Assembly (NCBI GenBank): GCA_036268055.1
Contig: DATAUW010000005.1
Location: 62,001 to 126,000 of the forward strand
Source: Verrucomicrobiia bacterium
GTDB lineage: Bacteria > Verrucomicrobiota > Verrucomicrobiia > Limisphaerales > Pedosphaeraceae
Direction of reading: 5' to 3'
DNA length: 64,000 nucleotides
Shown here: positions 25,383 to 33,490 of the stretch, piece after piece
How the letters are laid out: each line of letters begins with the position of its first letter
Position numbering within the stretch: position 1 is the first letter of the stretch
Translations under genes and position numbers: made by a program
The notes under the pieces: generated by a model
The model's input: the letters and a program-made list of their open reading frames with translations, nothing else
The model's database searches: none
Told to the model about the DNA's origin: nothing

Positions 25383-26519
25383 ATGACCACACCCGCCGTA
25401 CCCTCTCCCGCTAAAGGTCTCGAAGGCGTCGTCGCCGCGATTTCACGGCTCAGCGACGTCCAGGGCGAAGCCGGCCGCTTGATTTATTGCGGCTACGATA
25501 TTGATGAACTTGCCGGCAACGTCACGTTTGAAGAAGTCATCTATTTGCTGCACCACGCGCATCTTCCCAATCGCAAAGAATTGCAGGACCTCAAAGAGCG
25601 CCTCGCCGCCGCGCGTGAATTGCCCGCCGGAGTCATTCAAATCATCAAGCTTTTGCCGAAGGACACGCCCCCGATGCACGCCATCCGCACCGCGATTTCC
25701 GCGCTCGGCTGTTTCGACACCACTTCCGACGACGACTCGATGGATGCGCAACGGCAAAAGGCGATTCGCCTGATCGCGCGCATGCCCATCGTGACCGCCT
25801 ATTTTCATTGCGCGCGCCAGGGCAAACCCTTGCTCCCGCCCGACCCCACGCTCGGTGAAGCCGCGAACTTCCTTTACCTCATTGACGGCGTGAAACCTTC
25901 CGCCGAAAAAGAGAAAACCCTGGACATGTGCTACGTCCTCCACGCGGACCACGGCATGAACGCCTCGACCTTCAGCGCGCGCGTGACCATCGCCACCTTG
26001 AGCGACATGTATTCCGCGATCACCACCGCCATCGGCACGCTCAAAGGTCCCTTGCACGGCGGCGCCAACGAAGGCGTGATCAAGATGCTCCAGGAAATCG
26101 GCTCGCTCGACCGCGTGGATGACTACGTCGCTGAATGCCTTGAGCAAAAGAAAAAAATCATGGGCATCGGCCATCGCGTTTACAAAACACTCGACCCGCG
26201 CGCGCCCCATCTCAAGCGCATGGCGCAAATATTGAGCGCGCAACTCGGCGAACCCAAGTGGATCCAGATGAGCGAACGCATCGCCGCGCTGATGCTCGAG
26301 AAAAAACATCTCCACGCGAACGTGGATTTCTATTCCGCCACCGTTTATTTCTCGCTCGGCATCCCGACCGATTTGTTCACGCCCATCTTCGCGATCTCGC
26401 GCGTCTCCGGCTGGACCGCGCAAGTGCTCGAACAGCTTGCCGACAATCGCCTCATCCGCCCGCAAAGCGTTTACATCGGACCGACCGGTTTGAAAGTCGT
26501 GCCGATTGACAAACGATAA
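25383..26519 (+). CDS. gltA: Citrate synthase
   Basis: This encodes 378 aa, the size of the shorter citrate/2-methylcitrate synthase type. It condenses acetyl-CoA and oxaloacetate at the entry of the TCA cycle. Active-site stretches are LHADHGMNASTFSARVT, KGPLHGGANEGVIKML (catalytic His), IMGIGHRVYKTLDPRAPHL (second His) and VDFYSATVYFSLGIP (catalytic Asp). The N-terminus (LEGVVAAISRLSDVQGEAG, LIYCGYDIDELA) is typical. 2-methylcitrate synthase is the main alternative; sucC starting 117 bp downstream favours a TCA role. Confidence 0.94.
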   Translation: MTTPAVPSPAKGLEGVVAAISRLSDVQGEAGRLIYCGYDIDELAGNVTFEEVIYLLHHAHLPNRKELQDLKERLAAARELPAGVIQIIKLLPKDTPPMHAIRTAISALGCFDTTSDDDSMDAQRQKAIRLIARMPIVTAYFHCARQGKPLLPPDPTLGEAANFLYLIDGVKPSAEKEKTLDMCYVLHADHGMNASTFSARVTIATLSDMYSAITTAIGTLKGPLHGGANEGVIKMLQEIGSLDRVDDYVAECLEQKKKIMGIGHRVYKTLDPRAPHLKRMAQILSAQLGEPKWIQMSERIAALMLEKKHLHANVDFYSATVYFSLGIPTDLFTPIFAISRVSGWTAQVLEQLADNRLIRPQSVYIGPTGLKVVPIDKR

Positions 26520-26636
26520 TTCGCGGCTGATCTTCGAGTCTAAAGTTCAAATCTGTTTTGAGCTTTGGACTTTTGTCCGGCTTGTCAGCCAATAAAATCT
26601 TTTAACCTCACGCCTCACCCCCTAAACTCCTTTTTG

Positions 26637-27842
26637 ATGAATATTCACGAATATCAAGCCAAACAACTCCTCGCTCAATACGGCGTGGCCGTGCCCGCGG
26701 GCGACGTCTGCAGCACCGCCGAAGAAGCCAAAGCGATTTCGGAAAAACTTTTTGCCAAGGGCGAAAAACTTGTGGTGGTGAAATCGCAGATCCACGCGGG
26801 CGGACGCGGCAAAGGCACTTTCAAAAGCGGATTCCAGGGCGGCGTGAAATTGTGCAAAACCGCGGATGACGTTTACGAAAAAGCCAAGGCCATGCTCGGC
26901 CAGGTGCTCGTGACCAAACAGACCGGCGCCGAAGGACGGCTCGTCAGCAAACTGCTTGTCGCCGGTGCGCCCGCCATCAAGAAGGAACTTTATCTCGCGG
27001 TCTTGCTGGATCGCGCGACGTCGCGGCCCTTGATCATGGTCAGCACCGAGGGCGGTGTGGACATCGAGGAAGTTGCCGAAAAGACACCGGAAAAAATCGT
27101 CAAGGAAACCATTGACCCCGCCGTCGGCATGATGGCCTACCAGGGCCGCAAACTTGCCGTGGCGCTCGGACTCAAAGGCGATTTGATCGCTCAAGGCGCG
27201 AAGCTGCTCATGGGCGTTTACAAAACCTGGTGGGAATGCGATGCCGCGATGGTGGAGATCAATCCGCTGTGCATCGTCGAAGGCCCGGACGGCAAAGACA
27301 CCCTCTCCGCCGTGGACGCCAAAATCGGCCTCGACGACAACGCGCTCTATCGCCACAAAAATATCATGGACATGCGCGACCTCGCCGAGGAAGCGCCGCT
27401 CGAAACTGAGGCGAGCAAGTTCAGCCTCAATTATATCAAGCTCGACGGCAACATCGCCTGCCTCGTCAACGGCGCCGGCCTCGCGATGGCCACCATGGAC
27501 ATCATCCAGCATTTCGGGGGCAGCCCGGCAAACTTCCTCGACGTCGGCGGCGGCGCGAGCAAAGACCAGGTCACCGCGGCCTTCCGCATCATCCTCAGTG
27601 ATGCCAACGTCAAAGGCATCATGGTGAATATTTTCGGCGGCATCATGGATTGCAATATCATCGCCACCGGCATCGTCGCCGCCGTCCGCGAAACCGGTTT
27701 GAAACTCCCGCTCGTCGTCCGCCTCGAAGGCAACAACGTCGCCGCCGGGAAAAAAACCCTCGCCGAATCTGGCTTGACCATCATCAGCGGCGATTCCATG
27801 GCCGACGCGGCGCAAAAAGTTGTGAAAGCCGTTGGGAAATAA
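26637..27842 (+). CDS. sucC: Succinyl-CoA synthetase beta subunit
   Basis: This encodes 401 aa from the ATG at 26637 ([20 protein letters not shown]); an upstream in-frame start at 26565 adds a segment with no family match. The ATP-grasp domain includes [19 protein letters not shown] and [20 protein letters not shown]. The C-terminal CoA-ligase domain contains [20 protein letters not shown] and [13 protein letters not shown], then [20 protein letters not shown]. With SucD it converts succinyl-CoA to succinate with ATP or GTP formation. Unusually, two small genes lie between it and sucD. Confidence 0.96.
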   Translation: MNIHEYQAKQLLAQYGVAVPAGDVCSTAEEAKAISEKLFAKGEKLVVVKSQIHAGGRGKGTFKSGFQGGVKLCKTADDVYEKAKAMLGQVLVTKQTGAEGRLVSKLLVAGAPAIKKELYLAVLLDRATSRPLIMVSTEGGVDIEEVAEKTPEKIVKETIDPAVGMMAYQGRKLAVALGLKGDLIAQGAKLLMGVYKTWWECDAAMVEINPLCIVEGPDGKDTLSAVDAKIGLDDNALYRHKNIMDMRDLAEEAPLETEASKFSLNYIKLDGNIACLVNGAGLAMATMDIIQHFGGSPANFLDVGGGASKDQVTAAFRIILSDANVKGIMVNIFGGIMDCNIIATGIVAAVRETGLKLPLVVRLEGNNVAAGKKTLAESGLTIISGDSMADAAQKVVKAVGK

Positions 27843-27866
27843 TAATTTAAAACTCCCATAGATTTT

Positions 27867-28235
27867 ATGCTGAAGATCACCGAAATCGCCTTTAGTTGCT
27901 ACGCCGTCACCGACATGCCGCGCGCCCGCAAATTTTATGAAGGCGTGCTCGGTCTCAAGCCCACGACCGTCCACGATTCCGAACACGGTCACTGGGTTGA
28001 GTACGAAATCGGTCCTCACGCGCTCGCTCTCGGCTCGTCGCCCATGTTCAAGCCCAGCCCTGATGGCTGCTCCGTCGCCCTCGAAGTCGAGGATTTCGCT
28101 GCCGCCACCGCCCAACTCCGCGCGAACAACGTAAAATTCCGCATCGAACCCATGGACACCCCCGTCTGCCAAATGGCCATGTTCTTCGATCCGGATGGCA
28201 ACAGCGTTTGCATTCATAAACGGAAAAAATCGTGA
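27867..28235 (+). CDS. VOC-family (glyoxalase-like) protein
   Basis: This encodes 122 aa, a single vicinal-oxygen-chelate domain built of two beta-alpha-beta-beta-beta repeats. The first is AFSCYAVTDMPRARKFYEGVLGL and the second starts at CSVALEVEDFAAATAQLRANN. It ends with MAMFFDPDGNSVCIHKRKKS, typical of the family. Possible metal ligands include the final Glu/His positions, but they are not clearly conserved, so the reaction is unknown. It sits 24 bp after sucC and overlaps the next gene by 4 bp, splitting sucC from sucD. Confidence 0.85.
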   Translation: MLKITEIAFSCYAVTDMPRARKFYEGVLGLKPTTVHDSEHGHWVEYEIGPHALALGSSPMFKPSPDGCSVALEVEDFAAATAQLRANNVKFRIEPMDTPVCQMAMFFDPDGNSVCIHKRKKS

Positions 28236-28507
28236 GCGTGAATTATAATTTTCCCCTTTGGAAGCCGAGTCGGCCTTATGTGTGCCCAGCCAACGCTGGT
28301 CCGTCATGGCATGAAGCGTTTGAGTCCGGGATGGATATGGCTGAGCTTGAAGACAATCTCAAACTATCGCCTTGGGAACGCATGGTAAAACACGATCAAA
28401 TATTGAACGACTTTCTGCAACGCGAAGAGTTTTTTAACTTTATGCAACGAGGCCGTGAATTTGTGAATCGAGTCGAAGCCAATCGAAATCTTCAGTCAAA
28501 AATTTAA
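28232..28507 (+). CDS. Small uncharacterised protein between sucC and sucD
   Basis: This encodes 91 aa from a GTG that overlaps the stop of the VOC gene (GTGA), a typical coupled arrangement. I do not recognise it. It is soluble, with an aromatic N-terminal third (NYNFPLWKPSRPYVCPAN) and a charged helical remainder (MAELEDNLKLSPWERMVKHD; FFNFMQRGREFVNRVEANRN). Third codon positions look more AT-rich than in the neighbouring sucC and sucD, which hints at a later arrival. sucD begins 16 bp downstream. Confidence 0.65.
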   Translation: MSVNYNFPLWKPSRPYVCPANAGPSWHEAFESGMDMAELEDNLKLSPWERMVKHDQILNDFLQREEFFNFMQRGREFVNRVEANRNLQSKI

Positions 28508-28523
28508 CAATTAATTTTTTTCC

Positions 28524-29414
28524 ATGTCCATCCTCATCACCCCCGAAACCAAAATCCTCGTCCAAGGCATCACCGGCAGCTTTGGCGCGCGCCACACCCA
28601 ACTCAGCCTTGCTTACGGCACGAAAGTCGTCGCCGGTGTCACGCCCGGAAAAGGCGGCCAACTTTTTGAAAACACCGTCCCCATCTTCGATACCGTCGCC
28701 GAAGCCGCGAAACAAACCGGCGCGACCGTCTCCGCGATTTTTGTCCCCCCGCCCTTCGCCGCCGACGCCATCCTTGAAGCCGTTGACGCCAACCTCGATC
28801 TCGCCGTCTGCATCACCGAAGGCATTCCCGTCAACGACATGGTGAAAGTAAAACGCGCCATGCTCGGCCGGAAAACCCGCCTCATCGGCCCCAACTGCCC
28901 CGGCGTCGTCACACCCGGCACGGGCAAAGATTCTCACGGCGGCTGCCGCATCGGCATTGCGCCCGGCTACATTCATAAAAAAGGAAATATCGGCGTCGTC
29001 TCCCGCAGCGGCACGTTGACCTACGAAGCAGTCTGGCAACTCACCTGTCGCGGTGTCGGCCAATCCACCTGCGTCGGCATCGGCGGCGATCCCGTCAACG
29101 GCACTTCGCACCTCGACATCATTAAGATGTTCAACGACGACCCCGAAACCACCGGCATCATCATGATCGGTGAAATCGGCGGTTCCGCTGAAGAAGAAGC
29201 GGCCGAATGGATCAAGTTGAATTGCAAAAAACCCGTCGCCGGTTTCATCGCGGGCGCGACTGCGCCACCCGGACGCCGCATGGGCCACGCCGGCGCGATT
29301 GTTAGCGGCGGCAAAGGCACCGCAGCCGCCAAGATCGCGGCCTTTCGCGACGCGGGCATCGGCATCGCCGCCACACCTTCCGAAATGGCGGACACGCTGC
29401 TCAAAATGATGTAG
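28524..29414 (+). CDS. sucD: Succinyl-CoA synthetase alpha subunit
   Basis: This encodes 296 aa. The CoA-binding N-terminal domain has [20 protein letters not shown] and [14 protein letters not shown]. The ligase half includes [48 protein letters not shown] and the active-site His region [20 protein letters not shown]. The alpha subunit is phosphorylated on this His during the reaction. It is the partner of SucC at 26637, with which it normally overlaps or abuts; here 681 bp separate them. Confidence 0.96.
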   Translation: MSILITPETKILVQGITGSFGARHTQLSLAYGTKVVAGVTPGKGGQLFENTVPIFDTVAEAAKQTGATVSAIFVPPPFAADAILEAVDANLDLAVCITEGIPVNDMVKVKRAMLGRKTRLIGPNCPGVVTPGTGKDSHGGCRIGIAPGYIHKKGNIGVVSRSGTLTYEAVWQLTCRGVGQSTCVGIGGDPVNGTSHLDIIKMFNDDPETTGIIMIGEIGGSAEEEAAEWIKLNCKKPVAGFIAGATAPPGRRMGHAGAIVSGGKGTAAAKIAAFRDAGIGIAATPSEMADTLLKMM

Positions 29415-29504
29415 CCGCGCGATGCGTTCGAGTTGCGCGCGTGATGGCTTGACAGCGCGTTCGATTTCTTGCTCTTTGGTGCATGGCCGCAACCTTCGAG
29501 GGCA

Positions 29505-30359
29505 ATGGCGCTTCTTGATTTCATTTTAAACCTGGCAGCCCTGCTGCTCTGGTTGAATTGGCTTTCGATCCACTCGGACCCATTGGCGCGGGCTTCGGCG
29601 GCGTCGCTCATCGGCACCTTGAAAAAAGCCGATTCTTCCGGACCGCGCCGCTGGAAATCACTGGTTGGCCTCGTGCTGCTTCTGGGTTTTCGCGCCGTCA
29701 TTTATTGGCAACTTAGCCCGACGGTGCATTGGTCGCCGACCTTGAGCCTGGGCGTCATCGTGCTTTCTTTTCGCGGAGATTTTTTCACCCACGTCCTGTT
29801 GTTCTCGGTGATGAGTTTCCTCTTTGCGCTCGCGACATTTTATTTCTGGCTCGTCCTCCTGTCTGTCGTGAACACCAGCGTGCCCGACAAGGATCCGCTT
29901 CAAAAATTAGTGCGCCTCCATTTCCGCTGGCTGGAGCGCTGGCCCGCGCCTATCAAACTCCTTCTGCCATTTTTATTCGGCGCGCTCTTTTGGGTTTCGT
30001 TCCACCCATTGCTCGCCTTTCTGGACATAACCCCCGGCATCAAATCCACCGCGCAACTCTTCCGCCAATCCGCGATCATCGGCCTCGCCGCCTATCTCGC
30101 CTGGAAATTTCTCGTGGTGGGTGTCCTCCTGCTCCATCTGCTCAATAGTTACGTCTATCTCGGCAACCATTCGTTTTGGAATTTCATCAATGCCACCGCT
30201 CGCAATATGTTGTTCCTCCTGCGCTGGCTCCCGTTGCGTTTGGGCAAGATGGATTTCGTCCCGGTGATCGGGATCGCGCTGGTGTTTTTAGTCTGCGAAA
30301 CTTTTTCCCGCCTGACCGTGTGGCTGCCGCCGCGCTTCTATCATCTGCTGCCGTTTTAA
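29505..30359 (+). CDS. Membrane protein, YggT-like
   Basis: This encodes 284 aa from the ATG at 29505; a TTG at 29469 would add 12 residues. At least six hydrophobic helices are present. Two halves each resemble the YggT unit. The second is the clearer: a long helix (LAAYLAWKFLVVGVLLLHLL), then NHSFWNFINATARNMLFLLR, a basic turn (WLPLRLGKMDFVPVIGIAL) and a last helix. YggT proteins are linked to membrane integrity and division in some bacteria; the exact role is unknown. It lies 90 bp after sucD. Confidence 0.7.
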   Translation: MALLDFILNLAALLLWLNWLSIHSDPLARASAASLIGTLKKADSSGPRRWKSLVGLVLLLGFRAVIYWQLSPTVHWSPTLSLGVIVLSFRGDFFTHVLLFSVMSFLFALATFYFWLVLLSVVNTSVPDKDPLQKLVRLHFRWLERWPAPIKLLLPFLFGALFWVSFHPLLAFLDITPGIKSTAQLFRQSAIIGLAAYLAWKFLVVGVLLLHLLNSYVYLGNHSFWNFINATARNMLFLLRWLPLRLGKMDFVPVIGIALVFLVCETFSRLTVWLPPRFYHLLPF

Positions 30360-30373
30360 AAACGGCCGGCGAA

Positions 30374-31465
30374 TCACGCCAGCGGTAATTTCACCACCAC
30401 CGTCGTCCCCGCGCCGAGTTCGCTTTCAAGCGCAAGGCTGCCCCCGTGCAATTCCGTCAACCGTTTTGAAATCACCAATCCCAACCCGAGCCCCTGCTGC
30501 TCGTGTTGCTTGCGGTCGAATTGCATGTAAGCGCCCAGTTTTCGGATATGATCCGGATGCATCCCGCGCCCACGATCGGCAATGTTCAAGGTCAATTCCT
30601 TGTCTGAAGGCGCCATCGTGATCACGACCTGGGTGCCGCCATTTGAAAACTTAAAAGCATTGTGAGTCAATTCATCCACGATCTTGGTGAGATATTCCTC
30701 GGAGATCGCCACGGGCTTGTCCTGCAAATAGAGCTTCAGATCCTGTGTGCGTCCGACCGAGTCCGCCTGGCTCATCGCACTGGCTTCCACGATTTTCTTT
30801 GGCGACGTCGTTTGTTTTTTCCGCAAAGCGGCGATGCGCAATGGGTCTGCTCCAAGCAATTCAATCTGCGAATAAATCAAAAAGTTCTCGATCAATCGCT
30901 CAAGGCGTTTGCCGGATTCGTGGATGATTTGTCCCATCTCAGCGATTTCCGCCGGCGGCAAAGTCGCGGCGTCCGTCGAAAGGATTTCGCCATAAGCCAG
31001 AATTCCGTTCAGGGGCGTGCGCAATTCGTGAGGCAACATCAAGCTGATGTTGTCGCGCAAGTCAGCCATTTTTTTCTCCGCTTCATCGCGCAACGCCTGG
31101 GATTTTTTCAACCGCGCTTCGACTGCGCCATAGAGCGCCTCAATGGTGAAAGGTTTCGCGAGATAATCGTCCGCGCCCAGTTCCATGCCGTGGCGCATGC
31201 CCGCGTTGTCGGCCAGGCCCGTCATTAAAATAAAAGGAATCGCCGCCGTCGCTGGCTGGCTGCGCAGCGATGAAAGTGTCAGGTAACCGTCCACCTTGCC
31301 CATGTTGACGTCGCAAAGAATGATGTCCGGCAAAGTTTTTTGGGCTTTTTCAATGCCTACCTCGCCGTTTTCGGCCTCAACAACTTCATAACCCTTTTGG
31401 CGGAGCGCCAGTTGGATCATCTCCCTCAACCACTCTTCATCATCTATGACGAGGACTTTTTTCAT
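30374..31465 (-). CDS. Response regulator receiver fused to histidine kinase
   Basis: This encodes 363 aa. Residues 1-120 form a receiver domain (KKVLVIDDEEWLREMI; phospho-acceptor Asp52 in IILCDVNMG; Lys104 in YLAKPF). A HisKA domain follows with His146 (SLMLPHELRTPLNG). The HATPase domain is at about 250-362 (ELTHNAFKFSNGG, LNIADRGRGMHPDHI, GLGLGLVISKRLTELHGG). No membrane helix, sensor domain or DNA-binding output is visible, so it is probably a cytoplasmic relay in which the receiver controls the kinase. No partner gene is adjacent; it converges with the YggT-like gene 14 bp away. Confidence 0.93.
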   Translation of the reverse strand: MKKVLVIDDEEWLREMIQLALRQKGYEVVEAENGEVGIEKAQKTLPDIILCDVNMGKVDGYLTLSSLRSQPATAAIPFILMTGLADNAGMRHGMELGADDYLAKPFTIEALYGAVEARLKKSQALRDEAEKKMADLRDNISLMLPHELRTPLNGILAYGEILSTDAATLPPAEIAEMGQIIHESGKRLERLIENFLIYSQIELLGADPLRIAALRKKQTTSPKKIVEASAMSQADSVGRTQDLKLYLQDKPVAISEEYLTKIVDELTHNAFKFSNGGTQVVITMAPSDKELTLNIADRGRGMHPDHIRKLGAYMQFDRKQHEQQGLGLGLVISKRLTELHGGSLALESELGAGTTVVVKLPLA

Positions 31466-31805
31466 CGCTCTTTCTCGGACGTTATTAAAATTTATCGGCT
31501 GCCAGACAACGCAATTTCCACGCCGGAGACGTCACTTATGATGACTCACCCGCCCCGCGCTGGTTCACGAGCATAACATGTCGCAAAACCGGCAACCTTC
31601 AAGCTCTTTCCCAAAAGTATAAATCCGCCTCCGCCTTGTCGAGCACTTATAAATCTTTGTAGTTACTGGCGTAACTCTATGTCCATAACTGGTGCATTCT
31701 TGTCCCACCTTGATACAAAAAATTTCGCGCCCGGATTCGTTGGAATTCCGTGGCGCGAAATGTGAAATCGCCTTTTAAAAATTAACCTGGCCGCCGCGAA
31801 CCTGC
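31466..31805. other. Intergenic region between kinase gene and microcompartment operon
   Basis: This 340-bp gap carries the microcompartment operon terminator at its left-gene-distal end (31716-31761) and must also hold the promoter of the kinase gene. No coding sequence or further repeat was seen. Confidence 0.55.
31716..31761 (-). terminator. Intrinsic terminator of the microcompartment operon
   Basis: The perfect 10-bp arms ATTTCGCGCC (31722-31731) and GGCGCGAAAT (31752-31761) enclose a 20-base loop that can extend the stem with CGGA/TCCG pairing. On the reverse strand the hairpin is followed by a run of Ts. It lies 45 bp past the aldolase stop. Confidence 0.85.
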
Positions 31806-32888
31806 TTACTTCAACTGCGACATGATCTGGTCCGTGATCGCCTGCACCGCCGCTTCCGCATCGGCATCAAAACTCGGCGAACCGCTTCCCTTGGACGATG
31901 TTTGCGTCAGCGCGCATGCCACGCCCGGACGCCATTCATCGTTATCGCACAATTCACATTCCTTGAGTCCGTGACGCGGGTCGGGAATGCCAAGACTCTG
32001 TTTGATCTTTAGCAAATCCTGGAGTTGCGCTGCCGTCATCGTTTTTGCCGGACGTCCGAGTTGCGCCGTCACGAGCACGGTGCGGCAATACGCTTCCAAA
32101 ATTTCCATTTTGAAATACGCGTCCTCGACATTGTTGTGACTCCACGAAACCACGCCGTGGTTCGCCATCAAAATCGTGTTGTGTTTGTCCACGAGTTCCG
32201 CGACCAGCTTGCCCATCTCGGGTGTGCCGGGCGTGCGGTACGGCGCGATCGCCACCGACGAAAAAACTTCATACTCCGGAATCATGCACGTCGGCGGATT
32301 GATGCCCGCAACCGCGAAGCCCGTGCTGTACGGCGGATGACAATGCACCGTCGCCACCGCGCGCGGCTGCCGCTTCATGATTTGCAAGTGCATCAGGATT
32401 TCGCTGGTGCGCTTTTTCACGCCGCAATATTGATTGCCCTCAAAATCCACGAGGCACATGTCTTCCGGCTTCATGAAGCCCTTGCTCACCAGCGTCGGGG
32501 TGCAAAGCGCGATGTCTTCGCCTACGCGAATCGCGATGTTGCCGCCATTGCCGTCCACATATTCGCGCTGCCACAAGCGGCGGCCAATATCACAAAGCTG
32601 TTCTTTCAACGATTGGCAATATGGCGAATTAAAAAACGCTTCGAGTTCGCTCTTCGAACTTTTTGAAGTCAAAGTTTTTCCCGGAGCAGACACCTCTCCA
32701 TTTAATTTTGGCGCGACGGCAGACGAAGCCGCCGCCTCGCCATTCGTCTTGATGACGCGGCGATTTTCGATGTCGCGCAACAAGTCCTGCGCCGACGGCG
32801 TGATGATCGCATCTTCCGGCAGGCTGTTCAGGTCGCCGCCGCTATTCAGTAATTGCTCGATGTCCCGCGCACTAATGACAGTTCTCAT
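31806..32888 (-). CDS. Microcompartment class II aldolase (L-fuculose/L-rhamnulose-phosphate type)
   Basis: This encodes 360 aa, much longer than free FucA (about 215 aa). The aldolase core spans about residues 80-290. It has the catalytic Glu in RTSEILMHLQIMKRQP, zinc ligands in ATVHCHPPYSTGFAVAG, and the third His in LMANHGVVSWSHNN. Such enzymes cleave deoxyketose phosphates to DHAP and lactaldehyde. An N-terminal extension of about 80 residues (TVISARDIEQLLNSGG) and a C-terminal amphipathic helix (EAAVQAITDQIMSQLK) both look like encapsulation peptides. A Cys pair (ECELCDNDEW) lies near the end. It overlaps the preceding BMC-P gene by 4 bp and is the last gene of the operon. Confidence 0.92.
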   Translation of the reverse strand: MRTVISARDIEQLLNSGGDLNSLPEDAIITPSAQDLLRDIENRRVIKTNGEAAASSAVAPKLNGEVSAPGKTLTSKSSKSELEAFFNSPYCQSLKEQLCDIGRRLWQREYVDGNGGNIAIRVGEDIALCTPTLVSKGFMKPEDMCLVDFEGNQYCGVKKRTSEILMHLQIMKRQPRAVATVHCHPPYSTGFAVAGINPPTCMIPEYEVFSSVAIAPYRTPGTPEMGKLVAELVDKHNTILMANHGVVSWSHNNVEDAYFKMEILEAYCRTVLVTAQLGRPAKTMTAAQLQDLLKIKQSLGIPDPRHGLKECELCDNDEWRPGVACALTQTSSKGSGSPSFDADAEAAVQAITDQIMSQLK

Positions 32889-33190
32889 TTATTAAAAGGA
32901 TTGTAAAAAATTTCGTCCACCAGCGCCGCGTTGATCGCGTCAATGGGCGCCAATTTCGCCAGCGGTTGCGCCGCCTCGCGGCCCTCGACATAACCGATTG
33001 TCTGTCCCACGCCGCCGCCCAAATCGTCATACACCACCAGGCTCGGATCTTTGCTCAAACCCGCGGGCGTCTCCGTGCCGTTCTGATAATGCTCGCGCGT
33101 GAATGGCGAAACGATCAGCCAGCGCCCGCCTTCGAGCGATTCCAGCGTCTTGCTCAACGTCACCCGGCCAATCACGGAACCCAGTTTCAT
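32885..33190 (-). CDS. Microcompartment vertex protein, BMC-P (EutN/CcmL family) 1
   Basis: This encodes 101 aa from the ATG at 33190 (MKLGSVIGRVTLSKTLESLE); a longer reading from 33238 overlaps the next BMC-P gene region and lacks family match. The EutN/CcmL fold forms pentamers that close the vertices of the polyhedral shell. Typical stretches are GGRWLIVSPFTREHY, LVVYDDLGGGVGQTIGYVEG and the hydrophobic end APIDAINAALVDEIFY. It is one of three BMC-P genes in the operon. Confidence 0.9.
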   Translation of the reverse strand: MKLGSVIGRVTLSKTLESLEGGRWLIVSPFTREHYQNGTETPAGLSKDPSLVVYDDLGGGVGQTIGYVEGREAAQPLAKLAPIDAINAALVDEIFYNPFNK

Positions 33191-33209
33191 TTCGTCGTAA
33201 AAATTTTTG

Positions 33210-33488
33210 TCAAACCGGAACGCCCGGTTCGATTTCATCCACCACGCCCAGTACCATCCAACGCGCCGGGCTTTTATCGTCGCCCATGGCTTTGCGGGCT
33301 GCCGAACCGTCCGAAGAAATCACCACGCGCTGGTGCATGCCCGCGCCATGACAATCAATCGCCACCTGCGGCGCGCCTTCCGGCTCGCCCGCGTTGTTGA
33401 TCGGCTGGCAAATCACGAAACGCCATCCCGTAAAACTCGGATGTTTCCGGGTCGCCGTGACATTGCCTTCAACCCGCGCCAATAACAT
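33210..33488 (-). CDS. Microcompartment vertex protein, BMC-P 2
   Basis: This encodes 92 aa of the EutN/CcmL family. The start MLLARVEGNVTATRKHPSF and WRFVICQPINNAGEPEG are characteristic, followed by VAIDCHGAGMHQRVVISSDG and WMVLGVVDEIEPG. It forms shell vertices. It starts 2 bp after the aldehyde dehydrogenase stop, so the two are co-translated. Confidence 0.92.
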   Translation of the reverse strand: MLLARVEGNVTATRKHPSFTGWRFVICQPINNAGEPEGAPQVAIDCHGAGMHQRVVISSDGSAARKAMGDDKSPARWMVLGVVDEIEPGVPV

Positions 33489-33490
33489 GC

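Noticed and set aside
25443-26465. Long reverse-strand open frame of 340 codons opposite citrate synthase
   Set aside because: It is antisense to a well-supported enzyme gene and has the composition expected from a GC-rich third-position shadow, without domain match.
26622-28307. Reverse-strand open frame of 561 codons opposite sucC and the VOC gene
   Set aside because: Its His/Asp/Phe/Gly-rich translation is a typical mirror of biased codons; both strands cannot be coding and sucC is certain.
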